64,000 bases of DNA from Tetrapyrgos nigripes (GCA_013368315.1 JAACJM010000270.1:44121-108120), one strand, 5' to 3'. Shown: positions 21,241 to 32,407, counted from the first letter of the stretch. Notes: a model not told the origin generated them from the sequence alone. Numbers and translations: made by a program.

Positions 21241-23716
21241 CTGCATCAGTAAAACGGCAAATCGACTTTCTCCGGCTTTTAGGTCCTTTTGGTGCCTTTT
21301 CCCGACGATCGCTTTTGATTGGCTTTTCTCCTGGGACTTTTTTCATCCTTTCGCTTTTTTCAATCAGCTTTTATCGCCTTTCGCTTTTTTGTACCCGGTG
21401 AAAGCTTTTCACCAGCTTCCGCAGCAGCTTTTTTTGGAAGCAGTCAACTACATCTATACTCAGTAGTAGTTCCTGTGTGTAGTATGTATTATTTTAAGTA
21501 ACTCTCCTACAAGTTGGTCCAGCCTCTCTCACATGCTGGAGAGCTCAGATTGGAGGTCTACTTTCTCTGTATACAGCTGGCAGTATCTGGCGAGCGCGCG
21601 TCTCGCGTTTCCAAAATTCTTCAAGTTCCATTCGAACTCCGCTGCTATACAGTACCAAGCCACATTACATCATCTCAATGGCACACAGGTGCGCCACCCC
21701 CGACTCCAGGTAAGTAGTATAGGCAGACTCGCTTTGGCATACAGCACCTTCTCCCCAAGGAGATGACTAAAGCCTGGTCCGAGTTTCTGGTCTACAAACA
21801 GGTACTTTGCATGGTATTGATGCTCAGCGGTAGGTAACAATTTGGTGTTACTCATAGAGAAATTGTCAACAACAAATCTAGCAATCTGTTCAGCTCGCGT
21901 ATGTTTCAGTTGTTTATTGGGCGCATAGCGATCGATTCGATGTTGTATTTGACAAGGGTCCAGGACAGGCAGTCGTTCCAAATATTGAGACAGACTCTCA
22001 GTTGGAAGAGAAAGATAGGATCAGCAGCAGCAGCTTCATGAAGGTAATCAATGAGTCTCATGGCAGATGGTGATGAACGAATTCTGAGATGAGGCGGATT
22101 GATATATAACTTTTTTTCTTTCCAATTTCCAATCCAATGACTGCTATGGAACCGCGGAGAACGACGGAGAATTAGGAACAAGTCACATGAAAGCTGTTCC
22201 CACGAATCAATTTATCAATCATCAAGAACTGCGCGTACAGCCTGGTACTGGTGTGTGCTATACCGTGAAATAGTTCACCATGAGCAGCAAATACACAGCT
22301 TGAAAGAAGCCGACGATGAGTTCTCGCTGTTGCACAGGTAGTAGAAAAATGGACATCTTCCGGAGATCTCCAGTGAGATTCAAACTCCGCTCGGCAGTGA
22401 CGGCAGCTCCACTCGGTTGGACACTCCCTCTTCCTCCCTTCGGTCGGAGTCGGGGAACCATGTTGGTCCGTTGTCATCATTTGGCCCTTGGCAATGCATG
22501 TCTCTGTCTGGCCTCAACATTCTTGACCCCTCAAGTACTACATCCTAAAGAATTCAAGTCTCCTCCACCAAAGGCTCTTCTTCAAGCTCCTCAAGTTCCT
22601 TGGATTATAGCAACACTTCAAGCATACAACATCTTGAGTAACCTTCGCATATGTATTCAGCGAAAATGAACGAGGAAGATGGTGACTGTACGGGGATATC
22701 TCGAGTGGTGTGTCTCTTTAACTTTCACTGGTTTTTCATCTTCATTATTATTGATTTTATTTGCTCAGAAAAACCATGCTCACACCATCCGGTAACAGAT
22801 AACACACTACTGGGATACTTCCTGTCTTTCTCCTGACTGGTTGCACTCGTATGGTAACTACGCCTGATACTTTATCATCACTGTTGCTGACTAGTCTTTT
22901 CAGCACTCAATCTACGAAACTTTACAGACAATGTTTTCAGTTCAGCCAGTTTGCTCGCCTTTATATGCCGGGTATTCCGAATGTAGGAGTGGGCTAGAGA
23001 ATGACGGCCATAGGGACGAGGCGATGTCTAAGATGACGCGTGACGAGAGTGGGCAGCATGACACTAGGATACTATTCTCGAGTATACTAGAAGAACGACC
23101 TGTAAATATCTATAATCCATGTGTGTGCGCATGTACAAAAAAGGCAGTCCACCTGCCACTAGAATACAGCTTTTCGCTCTGCTCTCTTTGCTTTAGTCTG
23201 TAACTTTTTGGAACTTTTGTTGACCTTTTGGCTCTTGGGGGCATCACTTGTGAAAGTATTTGATACTTTGAAAAGCGATGGGGCCTGTGTTTTGAAAGCC
23301 GACCGCTTACCGGAAAAAGTTGCTGAAAAGTTGGGAAAAGCGGGTTTGCTGTTTTACTGATGTGGGAGGAAGAGGAGAGCATTGAGTGTTGGTGTTTATT
23401 CCTGGACGGTCGAGGTCGCAGGGGGAACTGGGGAAAAGGGGAAGTGAGTATAGAACATCGGTTTGGGCGACGTTCGTGATTGAGGTGGGAGATGAACGTC
23501 CGGATAGTAGTGATTCAGGTTCTCTCTAATACAATGTGTCTTGGTATCTATAGTACTATGAGTGCTTGTGGAATACAAGAGAATCTTCTAGGAGATCAAA
23601 GAATATTTGTTACCTGTGAGTCAAAAGAATTAAAGAGAATTTCATAGAAGATGTAATCTAATCAATGCAAGTAAGAGTAATTTGAAGATAGATAGGAAAA
23701 TGCTGTAGTTCCATTA
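21241..23716. other. No recognised gene; several short repeats
   Basis: 21244-21440 is rich in GCTTTT motifs and starts CATCAGTAAAACGGCAAAT; the inverse of 23340-23361 starts almost identically (CATCAGTAAAACAGCAAAC). 22363-22455 repeats 13021-13112. Minus-strand frames at 21670-21981 and 21906-22181 show no known motif. 22480-23130 and 23380-23716 show nothing I recognise. Confidence 0.3.
22363..22455. repeat. 92-bp dispersed repeat, copy 2
   Basis: Direct-orientation match to 13021-13112. The similarity falls off abruptly on both sides. Confidence 0.7.
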
Positions 23717-24199
23717 CATACGCGTTTCTTTCTCCTGTTTCGAGTATTCCCATACTTATACCCCTGAGAGACTCGTCCTATTCATTCTTCATCTTTTCAG
23801 TCTTACTATTCACAAGTCTCTCGGGTACACATCATATATCACTTCATTTTTTTCACTCTTACTTACGAGTCTAGCAGCACTAGTTATTTCTCGAGCTACC
23901 CGCCCTCCTCTCCATTTTCATCTTCTTGTTTACATATTTACTTTATGTATGGCGCTGCTGAGCCTCGCCTCGTTTGTTTCATGCAAATTATACCCAGGGT
24001 GATTCTACTATAATCCTTGTCTCAAACCCCTCAATGACACGCCACCAAGATAATTAGTCATGTTAAGAAATACAGGTGCGGATATTGGCAAGGAGGAAAC
24101 CGGAAACAACAGCACAGGAGGAGACAGGATGAATATGCACTGCCACATGCAGAAACGGAGTGTAAAGAACTCAGCCTCATTTCATTCAGCCTCGTAATT
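23717..24199 (-). repeat. ~490-bp dispersed repeat, copy 2 (inverted)
   Basis: Reverse complement matches 7616-8113 along its length, ending GCCTCGTAAT on the plus strand. With copy 1 it brackets about 16.6 kb in inverted orientation. No coding capacity; no target duplication identified. Confidence 0.7.
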
Positions 24200-25556
24200 T
24201 TCCTGCTCATGCTGGCCATTCTTCTTTGAGTTATGTGTGACGGTGACGCTGTAGCAGTGTGGCTGTGAATCACATTCGGAATCGCTATGTACGTATCTAG
24301 ATCTGGTCCCCTCCTTCTCGGTTCTCCGTTCAGCGCTGACTTTGATGTCCAGATGGGAACTTTAATCTGAGGATGGGTTCTGCAGACTGCGGGAACGTTA
24401 TGCTTATGCTTATGGAAGGGTGTTACTTGTATCTGGATTCTGGGATGGAGATGATGGTTTTGAGTAATGGGTTCATACCAGAGAGTATATATATACCTTC
24501 ATAATGTAGATCGTGGCAAAATTGTGCCCCTCATGCTACACGCAATGGCAGCGTAGTACAAGAAACTCAAGGCGGCATCAATTCCTTCTTGACTTCTCAT
24601 CTGAGTTTTTCTCTACTTTTTTTTCGCTTTCCCGAGTGACGTCAATTTCCACTTCTTTCTTTTTCTTCGGAACGAGAATGAGGGATTATCCAGTGACACT
24701 GGTTGGGATTCCCTCCCTGCATTTTGGAAGGAAGCGGATGCGTCTCGTCCATGCCATTGGTCTCAAATTACTTCTCGGCTTGGTTTTTTTTACGTTTCTA
24801 TTTTCATTTTTTTTTTGTGTGGCAACGCGGTTTCGGGTACTGTTTTGGTCTCCAGCCACTGGCTGCTATACACCCGACCACAATTCGATGTTCCGTATGG
24901 GCACGCCAGGGGCGAGGGGGTAGACTTGAGATTGGGGTGATTATGGTGTAAGGCATATAATCTATGGTCGTGTTGATTGTACCTTTAGCGTCTTTTCCTT
25001 GTTTTCGATTCGTTTTTACAGTGCAATACTCAGATGCATAGTATGAGCAAGCCATGCTCAATGCTCACCAGAAACTATAGGAGACAGAACTTCGTCATCG
25101 TAGGGAGAATAGTCAGGTCAACGATGCGAGTTGCTTTCCTCTGGGCTTCGATGGTATACACTGGTTGTGACGATGGTGGCATAGCTGGGGAGGGAAGGGG
25201 GAAAAGAAGCAGGCAAGCGAAGTGATGGTTGAGGAGGAAAGAAAGGAAGGAGTCCTAGTCCTCGGCTTGTGTTCATAACAGTTATTTAGCGTCTCCAACG
25301 AATTCATGGGTCGGCAGGAGAGTGACATTATACACGAAGAAAAGACACTAAAAGCAAAACGCGGAGGCAAGCGAATAGAATCCTAGTCGTAACAAAATCA
25401 TTCAGATCGTTCAGGAACAAAAAGCACAGTATAATGCGTAATATCTAGAGTGAAGTTGAACCCGCTGGAATAGAGAAAAGACGAACTTGTCCCATAACAA
25501 ATCGTCATGATTTAGGTATATGCACGCCCATACGCGCCACTGTCTCAGTAGATCGT
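24200..25556. other. Mostly gene-free; degenerate paralogue of the 58.13-58.32 kb sequence at 24750-24950
   Basis: From about 24770 to 24995 the plus strand resembles 58150-58380: the shared track includes ACTTCTCG(G)CTTGGTTTTTT, an intron-like T-rich stretch, TCGATGTTCC versus TTGATGTTGC, GACTTGAGATTG or GTCTTGAGATTG, GATTATGG(T/C)(G/A)TAA and a shared tail. The coding frames would end ...QFDVPYGHARG...VIMV* and ...QFDVADEYTKAE...MIMA*. This is a duplicated gene 3' end of unknown family. The rest of the interval shows nothing recognisable. Confidence 0.4.
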
Positions 25557-25561
25557 GCCTC

Positions 25562-25960
25562 TAATGAAGCAGCAAATATTCAGCATAGGGTGACCAGTCA
25601 ATAGAGCTCACCAAATAGAGGGCTGAGTAGAAAGCTAGTAGAGCTTAGATACAAGTTGCTTGTAGAGCAGATAGAACTGGATATTGTTCTATAGTATCTA
25701 CGACTTTACAGAGAGTTTTTATACTAGATAAAGAGCATGTAATTACTAATATCTACATTGTCCATGGACATACCTAGAGACTAAGAGGATATTGCCATTG
25801 GCCATATTGCTATCTACAGAGATATCACTACATAGTAGAAGATAAGAGTAATGTCCGGAGAATGTCCTGGAGGACTAGCATACTTATAACTACATAGAAG
25901 TCTCATAATAACTCCATATAGAATCATAGTTATTATACATGGAAGGTATATATTTCAACA
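25562..25960 (-). repeat. 3' LTR of copia element 1
   Basis: On the minus strand it begins TGTTGAAATATA and ends GCTTCATTA. It is almost identical to 33235-33633. Confidence 0.95.
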
Positions 25961-25972
25961 CTCCCCCTCGCT
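25961..25972 (-). promoter_or_regulatory. Polypurine tract of copia element 1
   Basis: AGCGAGGGGGAG on the minus strand, directly adjoining the 3' LTR; it would prime plus-strand DNA synthesis. Confidence 0.8.
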
Positions 25973-26108
25973 TTAGATACAGACTTAAGTGCAGCATTGT
26001 AAGCGCACATCAAGGATTAAATGATTCTTGCATGAGCATAAACATAATGGAATGCGAGTAGTATCCACTCTGAAAATCTTGACGGTTGTTTCCAACCCAT
26101 AAGTTTAT

Positions 26109-29100
26109 TTAAGAATCAAAGAATAGTCCTAACTCATTTCGGAATTTAAGAAACTTAATGTGCCCAAGATTCTTCGTTAGAAGGTCTGGACGATTTTCGT
26201 TTCCAGGAGTAAAATAGAGTTGGATCTTTTTAGACTCCTGAATCAGTTCTCTTATAAAATGGTAACGTAGATCAATATGTTTCGATCTTGATTCAGTGAT
26301 AGGATTTTGACTAATAAAGATCAAGCCTTGATTGTCACCAACAATAGGAACATGACTTGTTTTAAAACCGATTTCTTTTAATAGAGTTTTAATCCATAGA
26401 GCCTGTTTCACACATTCACAAAGTGCCATGTACTCGGCTTCAGTGGAGGACAATGCAACAGTTTTTTGTTTTCGACTTGACCAGCAGATTGAACCCTGTG
26501 CAAGCTCAAATATAAAGCCAGTCTGTGAATGACGATTATCTCTATCTTGTGCCCAGTCACTATCACAAAAACCTATAAGACCACTAGATTTAGATCCATC
26601 ATAGATGAGTCTATAATGTTTCGTAGAAAGCAAGTATCTTATGATGTACATAGCTTTCTTCAGATGGTCTGGCGAGGGATTTGCTGAGTATGTTGATAGC
26701 TTGATAACAGCAAAAGCTATATCAGGTCGAGTACCAAGCATAAGATAAAGAATCGAGCCAATCACTTGTTGGAACAAAGTTCTAACTTTGGTATCAACAT
26801 TACCATCGTGTGCTAAAGGAATATATGACTGTGGCATAGGCGTCGTTGTGTGCTTCATATTCTCAGCACCAAAACGTTTGACGACTTTATTCAAATAGTC
26901 TTCTTGATCGAGAGTAAGAATACACTTCTTTCGATCACGTTCTATGCGCATGCCCAAAAATTCCTTTGCATCTCTGAGATCATGAGATTCCCATTTAGCC
27001 ATGAATTGATTCATCAATCTGTTAAATAATTTCAGATCTGAACCCATCCATAACACATCGTCTACATATATGATGGCTATTATGGTTTTGCCATTCATAC
27101 AATAGATATATACGCCGGCATCTGAATGTAAGCGCTTAAAGCCTAAAGATTGCATATACTTTGTGCATTCAGTCCGCCAGGCTAAGCTTGCTTGTTTCAG
27201 ACCATAAAGTGCCTTGTGTAACCTCCAAACCTTGCTTCTGTCCTGACTAACAAAGCCATCAGGCTGTGTCATATAGATTTCTTCGTCAAGAAGTCCATAG
27301 AGAAAAGCACTTTTGACGTCTAGTGCCTTGATCTCCCAATTCTCTATAGCAGCAATGGCAAGTAACAGTCTAACCGTTTTGAAGCAGACTACTGGACTGA
27401 ATACATCTGTTTGGGAAAAACCCTTTGCAACGAGTTGTGCACGTTTTGTTTTGTTTGATTTAATATTGAATACCCAACGACATCTGACTGGTTTACGACC
27501 TTTGGGAAGATCTACCAATTCAAAGACATTTCGTTTTTTCAATTGATCACTCTCATACAGACAAGCTTCTTCCCATTGCTTCTTAAGATCCCTTGGAGCG
27601 TTCCTGAAATCATTAGTTGATGTCCAGTGCTGCACGAAGGTCTTATTTTCCCAATAGTCTATCAGATCTTTTGTAACTTTATCTTTTTTATTTTTTGGAT
27701 CTGGATCTCTATTGTTATCATGATGATATGGATATTTATCCACTAAATCAATAGGAGTATTGTGAATAAACAGAGGTGTCGCAAAGGAACTTCCTTGTTT
27801 ATTATCTACAAACGCCTGCAATAAGAGATAATTTTGTAACCATACTCCCCCTTCTTGAACACGTTGTTCTAAAACATCTTGTTCAAGAAACTCCGCAATT
27901 TCTCCACTAGGTCCTGGTTCTGTTTCAGATTGATCTTCATTGTCACTCTCTTCTCTGACTTGAGAAGTTGATGGAGTTGGATCTGTTACAGTTTGTGAAC
28001 CAGTAGCACGAGATTGAGAACAAGTTACTCTTGGAGTTACTCTAGTCCATCCACCTTGTGGTATGTCTCTACTGTGTTGCATGTTTGGATCTGTAATTCT
28101 CCAATTTGGTCTAGATTGACGATCCGAAGATCTAGTCTGATTTGGATTAGGTTCTCTATTCATAAATCTACCAGTAGTTAAATCAACGTTTCGTGGATTA
28201 ACTGGTTGAGGACCTTGTACAGGTACAGGATCAGCAGGTACTTGAGCAGGTGGTTCTGGTGCAGGTGGTGGAGTCGGTTCACGAGATTGTGTAGATTCTG
28301 TTTCAGCGTCATTTGGATCAGAAGGTTGGTGTGCACCAGGATCATGGTCTTCGGAAGTAGCATCCGAACCACTTCCATCATCAATATTTTGATGATCACC
28401 ATTAGCTTCATCGGGTGGTGGACCCTGATCATCAAATTGATCTCGGAACAGGTCATCTAAATCGAGGGGTACTACAGGGTCAGGTGGGAGATTATTTGTA
28501 CCCTGTTTGTGCAAACTGCGGATTAATTCAGAAGGTTGGACAGGTTTGGTGGATTTGTTGCCTTCTTCTGTTTCGGATGATAAGACTTGTGGAAACCATT
28601 TCTCAATGAAGAGTGCTTGTGGACTAACAAAGAGTGAATTGTCACGTCTCATGAATAACCAGGCTTTAGAACCTTTTTCATAACCAATAAAGATCATTAA
28701 TTCCGATTTTGGGGAGAGTTTATTTACTCTTTTCTTTTCTGGGATGAATACATATGCAGCGCATCCCCAAGAACGGAAATAAGATACATCTGGTTTCTTT
28801 TTGTACCACAATTCAAAAGGAGTCTTCCATTTGAGTCGTTTTGTTGGTGTGCGACATGCTACAAAAGTAGCTGTGGCAAGAGAAAATTCCCACCAAGAAG
28901 GAGGTCCATTTGCATGATGGCGCATGGATTCTGACTTCTCGTTGAGTGTTCTAATTATTCTCTCAGCACGACCATTCTGTTGATGTATGTATGGGGCTGA
29001 CTTTTGTCTTATAATACCTTTTTCAGCAAGGAAGTTGTCAAAATCTTCGTTCATAAATTCTGTTCCCAAATCTGATCGTAAAGTATTTAGTTTTTTGCCA

Positions 29101-29921
29101 GTAGACTGTTCTGCCCAGGCAACGTACATTTTAAAAGACTTAAAGACATCAGATTTCCTTACTAAAAGGAAGGTTACAGGGAAAGAACTAAAGTCATCAA
29201 GAAAGACAACGAAATACTCGTACTTGTGATATGATATAGATGGTTGTTGTTTCACATCTGTATGCACAAGTTCTAATACTTCTGTGGCTCGCTTTTCTGA
29301 CAAAGGATAAGATTTCGATGGAGTCTTGCCTAAGGCACAGCCTCGACATACACTATGTTTGGGTACTTTAAAAGGTTTTAAGCCTTTAGTATTCTTAATA
29401 ATATGACTTTCCACTGCCTTTCCAGCATGTCCATAGCGGTTATGCACGATGTTATAATCAGTAGGAGTAGATGATAAATTTGCTGACTCAGTAATGATTA
29501 TCTTCGATTTGAGCCAATGCAAATTGTCTTTCCGATGCATTGGTAATAATGTCATCAGAAGACTTTGATCTACTTCTTTCCGAAACTCGGACTTGCCATC
29601 TCGTGAGATTTCATAGTATCCTTCATGAAGAATACATCCTCGAGACAACAAACAATGTGTGCAAGTTGGTTGATAAAACACTGGGTATAGTTTTATAGTA
29701 TGTTTGACTCCTTCTTCATTGATGTGTTCAATAAACACAGTTCCAACACCTTCAAGGTAAGTTTCAGATCTTTTATCAGCGATCTGAAGTGGAATTGGAT
29801 TGGGTAACTTATGGTACTGAGCAAAATCCATCAAATTGTTTGTAATATGAGTCGATGCACCCGAATCTGAAACCCAATAGGTTATTTCATCAGTGATCTT
29901 ACTCTTACAAATACTATTCAA
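26109..29921 (-). CDS. Copia polyprotein: protease, integrase, reverse transcriptase, RNase H
   Basis: 1270 open codons on the minus strand. In order: aspartic protease DSGAST (residue 19); a GAG-pre-integrase zinc-binding part (HNRYGHAG ... CRGCALGK); integrase core with HTD, SDLGTEF and QQNGRAERIIRTLNE as the DDE triad (about 215-330); a low-complexity acidic Pro/Gln linker (about 490-650); reverse transcriptase with RCRWVFNIK, KALDVKSAFLYG and the catalytic IIYVDDVL (about 740-960); and RNase H with SSTEAEYMAL and KHIDLRYHF near the end. The frame extends upstream of the TTG start through a Cys-rich segment (VACAHCSTC) to about 30005, so the natural start is by fusion or frameshift from the preceding frame. 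All catalytic motifs look intact. Confidence 0.95.
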   Translation of the reverse strand: MNSICKSKITDEITYWVSDSGASTHITNNLMDFAQYHKLPNPIPLQIADKRSETYLEGVGTVFIEHINEEGVKHTIKLYPVFYQPTCTHCLLSRGCILHEGYYEISRDGKSEFRKEVDQSLLMTLLPMHRKDNLHWLKSKIIITESANLSSTPTDYNIVHNRYGHAGKAVESHIIKNTKGLKPFKVPKHSVCRGCALGKTPSKSYPLSEKRATEVLELVHTDVKQQPSISYHKYEYFVVFLDDFSSFPVTFLLVRKSDVFKSFKMYVAWAEQSTGKKLNTLRSDLGTEFMNEDFDNFLAEKGIIRQKSAPYIHQQNGRAERIIRTLNEKSESMRHHANGPPSWWEFSLATATFVACRTPTKRLKWKTPFELWYKKKPDVSYFRSWGCAAYVFIPEKKRVNKLSPKSELMIFIGYEKGSKAWLFMRRDNSLFVSPQALFIEKWFPQVLSSETEEGNKSTKPVQPSELIRSLHKQGTNNLPPDPVVPLDLDDLFRDQFDDQGPPPDEANGDHQNIDDGSGSDATSEDHDPGAHQPSDPNDAETESTQSREPTPPPAPEPPAQVPADPVPVQGPQPVNPRNVDLTTGRFMNREPNPNQTRSSDRQSRPNWRITDPNMQHSRDIPQGGWTRVTPRVTCSQSRATGSQTVTDPTPSTSQVREESDNEDQSETEPGPSGEIAEFLEQDVLEQRVQEGGVWLQNYLLLQAFVDNKQGSSFATPLFIHNTPIDLVDKYPYHHDNNRDPDPKNKKDKVTKDLIDYWENKTFVQHWTSTNDFRNAPRDLKKQWEEACLYESDQLKKRNVFELVDLPKGRKPVRCRWVFNIKSNKTKRAQLVAKGFSQTDVFSPVVCFKTVRLLLAIAAIENWEIKALDVKSAFLYGLLDEEIYMTQPDGFVSQDRSKVWRLHKALYGLKQASLAWRTECTKYMQSLGFKRLHSDAGVYIYCMNGKTIIAIIYVDDVLWMGSDLKLFNRLMNQFMAKWESHDLRDAKEFLGMRIERDRKKCILTLDQEDYLNKVVKRFGAENMKHTTTPMPQSYIPLAHDGNVDTKVRTLFQQVIGSILYLMLGTRPDIAFAVIKLSTYSANPSPDHLKKAMYIIRYLLSTKHYRLIYDGSKSSGLIGFCDSDWAQDRDNRHSQTGFIFELAQGSICWSSRKQKTVALSSTEAEYMALCECVKQALWIKTLLKEIGFKTSHVPIVGDNQGLIFISQNPITESRSKHIDLRYHFIRELIQESKKIQLYFTPGNENRPDLLTKNLGHIKFLKFRNELGLFFDS

Positions 29922-31627
29922 AGGATACTTTTCACAAGTTGAGCAATGTGCACAAGCAACAAAACTTTGTTCACAAATAAATACAGGACATCATTTGTAT
30001 TAATAGTACAATTGTCTATAGCCGCTAGGGCTGTATGAGATTCACAATAGTCTGACGACATTGAGATCTGAGGCAATTGTATGAGTGCACTATTTTTATT
30101 AGAGGTGTGAAATACTTGCCAGAAAGCCATAGTTTCGTCTCCATCAATATAAATTTCCACATCTGATTCTGAACCAAGACTAACCCCATCATCATCGGCA
30201 AGATATCCAGATGAAATGGAAACGTTAATAGCATCTGCCAGAGATGAGGGACCAGCTTCTTCTTCTAAAGGTACATCATAGTGAGGTTTCTTCGAAGTGT
30301 TTCCAAATTCATCAGGTTCTCTTTTCATATTCTCGTGGATTGGATCTGTGAACATGTGAGACATTCTGTCTTGCGACATTTTGAATGCAACACTCGGAGG
30401 AATATATTTAAAGGAACTTTCTTCGCTATGATCCGAAGATGTAGAATCTGATGATTCAGAAGAAGACGAACCTCGAACAGTCTTTCGCTTTCTACTAGAA
30501 GACGATGATGACACTTTGGTATGATTAAAGGGTAGAGTGCGAATAAAATCGGGATATAACGATGTATCATGAAATTGAGTGTTAATAGTAACACCATTTG
30601 TGTGCATAACAGATTGAGCAGGAGTAGGCCAGTAAGCTCTCTCAATTAAGGAAGGAGGCTTTGAAGGAACTGGCTCACGTTTTTTAAACTGCTGTGGAAT
30701 CCATTTATGGTTGTGCATATCAGCTAAAGCTTTATTCATGATATAACGGCAGAAATACTCGACCTCTTCCTCGATTTGTTTCTGAATGGGATGAATAGTT
30801 CCTTCATGATCAAACCATTGGTTTGTCATGTCTTCGTCACCATTGAGATCCTCTTTTGCTCGAAGATAAGGTTCTGTATGAGTGCCATCAGAATTGTATG
30901 TGTAATCCCAAATTTCAGCTAGCTTACGGGTCATTTGATGACGAGCTTCTACTCTGAGAAAGCTTTCAAAATCAACTGTCTCCTGTGCGAGTTCATTGAT
31001 CATGAGTCTCTCATAATGAGTAAGAATGAAGTAACCCGAAATTGTTTGCGGTCTGACCTGTTTAGCTAAGTTCCGCTTTACTCTTTCCTTCAAAGAAGAA
31101 TTATTGTTCTCATCAATAAAGCAATCTGATCGAACAATCAGAAAGTTATGATAGGGAAGAAGTTCATAAATGGGTTGCTCACATGTCTCTGGTAGATCAT
31201 CAGTATCACTGATTTCAATAGGATCTAATGTGGCATTTATAAAAGGATTTGCCATAAAAGCGGTCACCATTAAAGGAGCATCATCATCAGAATCTGAATC
31301 AGCTTCGACTTCTGGATTAGCGAAATTAGCAGCACCTTTTTTGGAACCCTTCTTCTTCTTACTGCGATGAGTTTTCTTCTTCTTATCTCCTCCTTGATTC
31401 GCATCACCTGTTGTAACAGTTTTAGAAGGTTCCTGAGGTTTGGGTTGTTTACCCTTACCCTTGTCTTGGTTCTTCTGTTTAGAAGATCCAGCCTTCTGAG
31501 AGTTCCAATTGGGTGCAAAATCAAACTTTTGTCTATCTCCAGTAATGCGGGTAAGAAGAGATGATTCAGAAGATTGACCAGTCCGTCGTTTGTACTCGAC
31601 GAGAATAAGTCCTTCCACATGTGCCAT
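29918..31627 (-). CDS. Copia Gag C-terminal / nucleocapsid-like segment
   Basis: 569 codons in the same frame as the upstream gag segment, separated from it only by an in-frame TAA at 31664-31666. It begins HVEGLILVEYKRRTG and has a Lys-rich basic patch (KKKKTHRSKKKKGSKKGAAN, about residues 81-100) expected to bind RNA, then a long acidic or low-complexity portion. No CCHC knuckle is seen in this frame; a Cys-rich run appears instead in the overlapping protease frame. The overlap with that frame spans about 29918-30005 and needs a -1 shift. Unusually long for a copia nucleocapsid region. Confidence 0.75.
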   Translation of the reverse strand: MAHVEGLILVEYKRRTGQSSESSLLTRITGDRQKFDFAPNWNSQKAGSSKQKNQDKGKGKQPKPQEPSKTVTTGDANQGGDKKKKTHRSKKKKGSKKGAANFANPEVEADSDSDDDAPLMVTAFMANPFINATLDPIEISDTDDLPETCEQPIYELLPYHNFLIVRSDCFIDENNNSSLKERVKRNLAKQVRPQTISGYFILTHYERLMINELAQETVDFESFLRVEARHQMTRKLAEIWDYTYNSDGTHTEPYLRAKEDLNGDEDMTNQWFDHEGTIHPIQKQIEEEVEYFCRYIMNKALADMHNHKWIPQQFKKREPVPSKPPSLIERAYWPTPAQSVMHTNGVTINTQFHDTSLYPDFIRTLPFNHTKVSSSSSSRKRKTVRGSSSSESSDSTSSDHSEESSFKYIPPSVAFKMSQDRMSHMFTDPIHENMKREPDEFGNTSKKPHYDVPLEEEAGPSSLADAINVSISSGYLADDDGVSLGSESDVEIYIDGDETMAFWQVFHTSNKNSALIQLPQISMSSDYCESHTALAAIDNCTINTNDVLYLFVNKVLLLVHIAQLVKSIL

Positions 31628-31663
31628 AGTCAGGTTCTTTGGTTCAATAGTGGCAAGTGTGAA

Positions 31664-32407
31664 TTAAGCATAGTTTCCCCAGGATTGCGGAATGCGATCC
31701 ATCAAGAAAAGAGCTCTGAACTTGTCATCAACTGTGAATCCATAGGCTTTAAGACGTGTGAGAACTGCTCCCAGAGATGCGATCTTGTTTGCAGGATCTT
31801 TCTTCTCATCAAGCGTCCAAGACATGAATTCTTTGAAGTCTAAGAACCATGACGTCAGGCCAGGAGAACTGTATTTCTTGTCTATCTTATCCCAAAGCAT
31901 TTTTGCGGTATAATCTCCTTTTGCTTTGGCACAAGGGTCTTCTTCTATTTCATCTCTAGTGAATTCTCTCATTTCCAAACCCACATCATTTGGAAGATAG
32001 GAGGAAATAAAACCCAAAGCCTTTTCATCTTTGTCATCCCAAGAACTATGAGGTTTATAAGTTTCAACTAATTCCCGATCATGTTTATTAACCAAAATTT
32101 GATGTTGATCCCATTCATGTGCAAAGGTATCAATGATTTGGTTATAAGACGATTGTTCGGATTCAGTTAAAGCATTAAAAACTTCATCAGGAACTTGTAC
32201 AAATCCTTCAGGAAAAGAAGGTGCATTACCTGTTTCGGTGGGACTTGTGTTCACATAACGCTTCTGGGTACCTGAAGCAACCCTGCTAAGCCCTTTAGCT
32301 TCAAGGAGGCGGGTGATAGCATGGTTCCAAAACTCATAATTGGTAGTATTGAGGATGGGAACGTTGAAGATGCTTTCAGAGTTGATGATAGCGTTGTTGG
32401 AAGACAT
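31664..32407 (-). CDS. Copia Gag N-terminal segment
   Basis: 247 codons from ATG: MSSNNAIINSESIFNVPILN then TTNYEFWNHAITRLLEAKGL, matching the DUF4219/UBN2 type of copia capsid (YEFW, 'AKMLWDKIDKKYSS', 'LTSWFLDFKEFMSWTLDEKK', 'LGAVLTRLKAYGFTVDDKF'). Such Gag proteins assemble the virus-like particle in the cytoplasm. The frame ends with a TAA after QSWGNYA, but homology continues in the same frame (TLATIEPKN), so this stop is internal to the original gag. Confidence 0.85.
   Translation of the reverse strand: MSSNNAIINSESIFNVPILNTTNYEFWNHAITRLLEAKGLSRVASGTQKRYVNTSPTETGNAPSFPEGFVQVPDEVFNALTESEQSSYNQIIDTFAHEWDQHQILVNKHDRELVETYKPHSSWDDKDEKALGFISSYLPNDVGLEMREFTRDEIEEDPCAKAKGDYTAKMLWDKIDKKYSSPGLTSWFLDFKEFMSWTLDEKKDPANKIASLGAVLTRLKAYGFTVDDKFRALFLMDRIPQSWGNYA

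Noticed and set aside
7616..24199. A 16.6-kb composite transposon or Starship-like element
   Set aside because: No target duplication at the outer ends, no captain-type (DUF3435) recombinase inside, and a third fragment of the repeat at 9973 suggests the repeat moves alone.
24513..24951. Two plus-strand frames (136 and 82 codons) as a membrane protein
   Set aside because: The hydrophobic run comes from a T-rich intron-like stretch that aligns with an intron-like stretch at 58150-58200.
28178..28609. Frames of 64-92 codons on both strands inside copia element 1
   Set aside because: They are shadows of the low-complexity linker of the copia polyprotein.
29918..30005. Programmed -1 ribosomal frameshift site in copia element 1
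   Set aside because: The overlap and register fit, but I found no classical X-XXY-YYZ heptamer in the overlap, so I report the overlap only as an observation and not as a frameshift signal.
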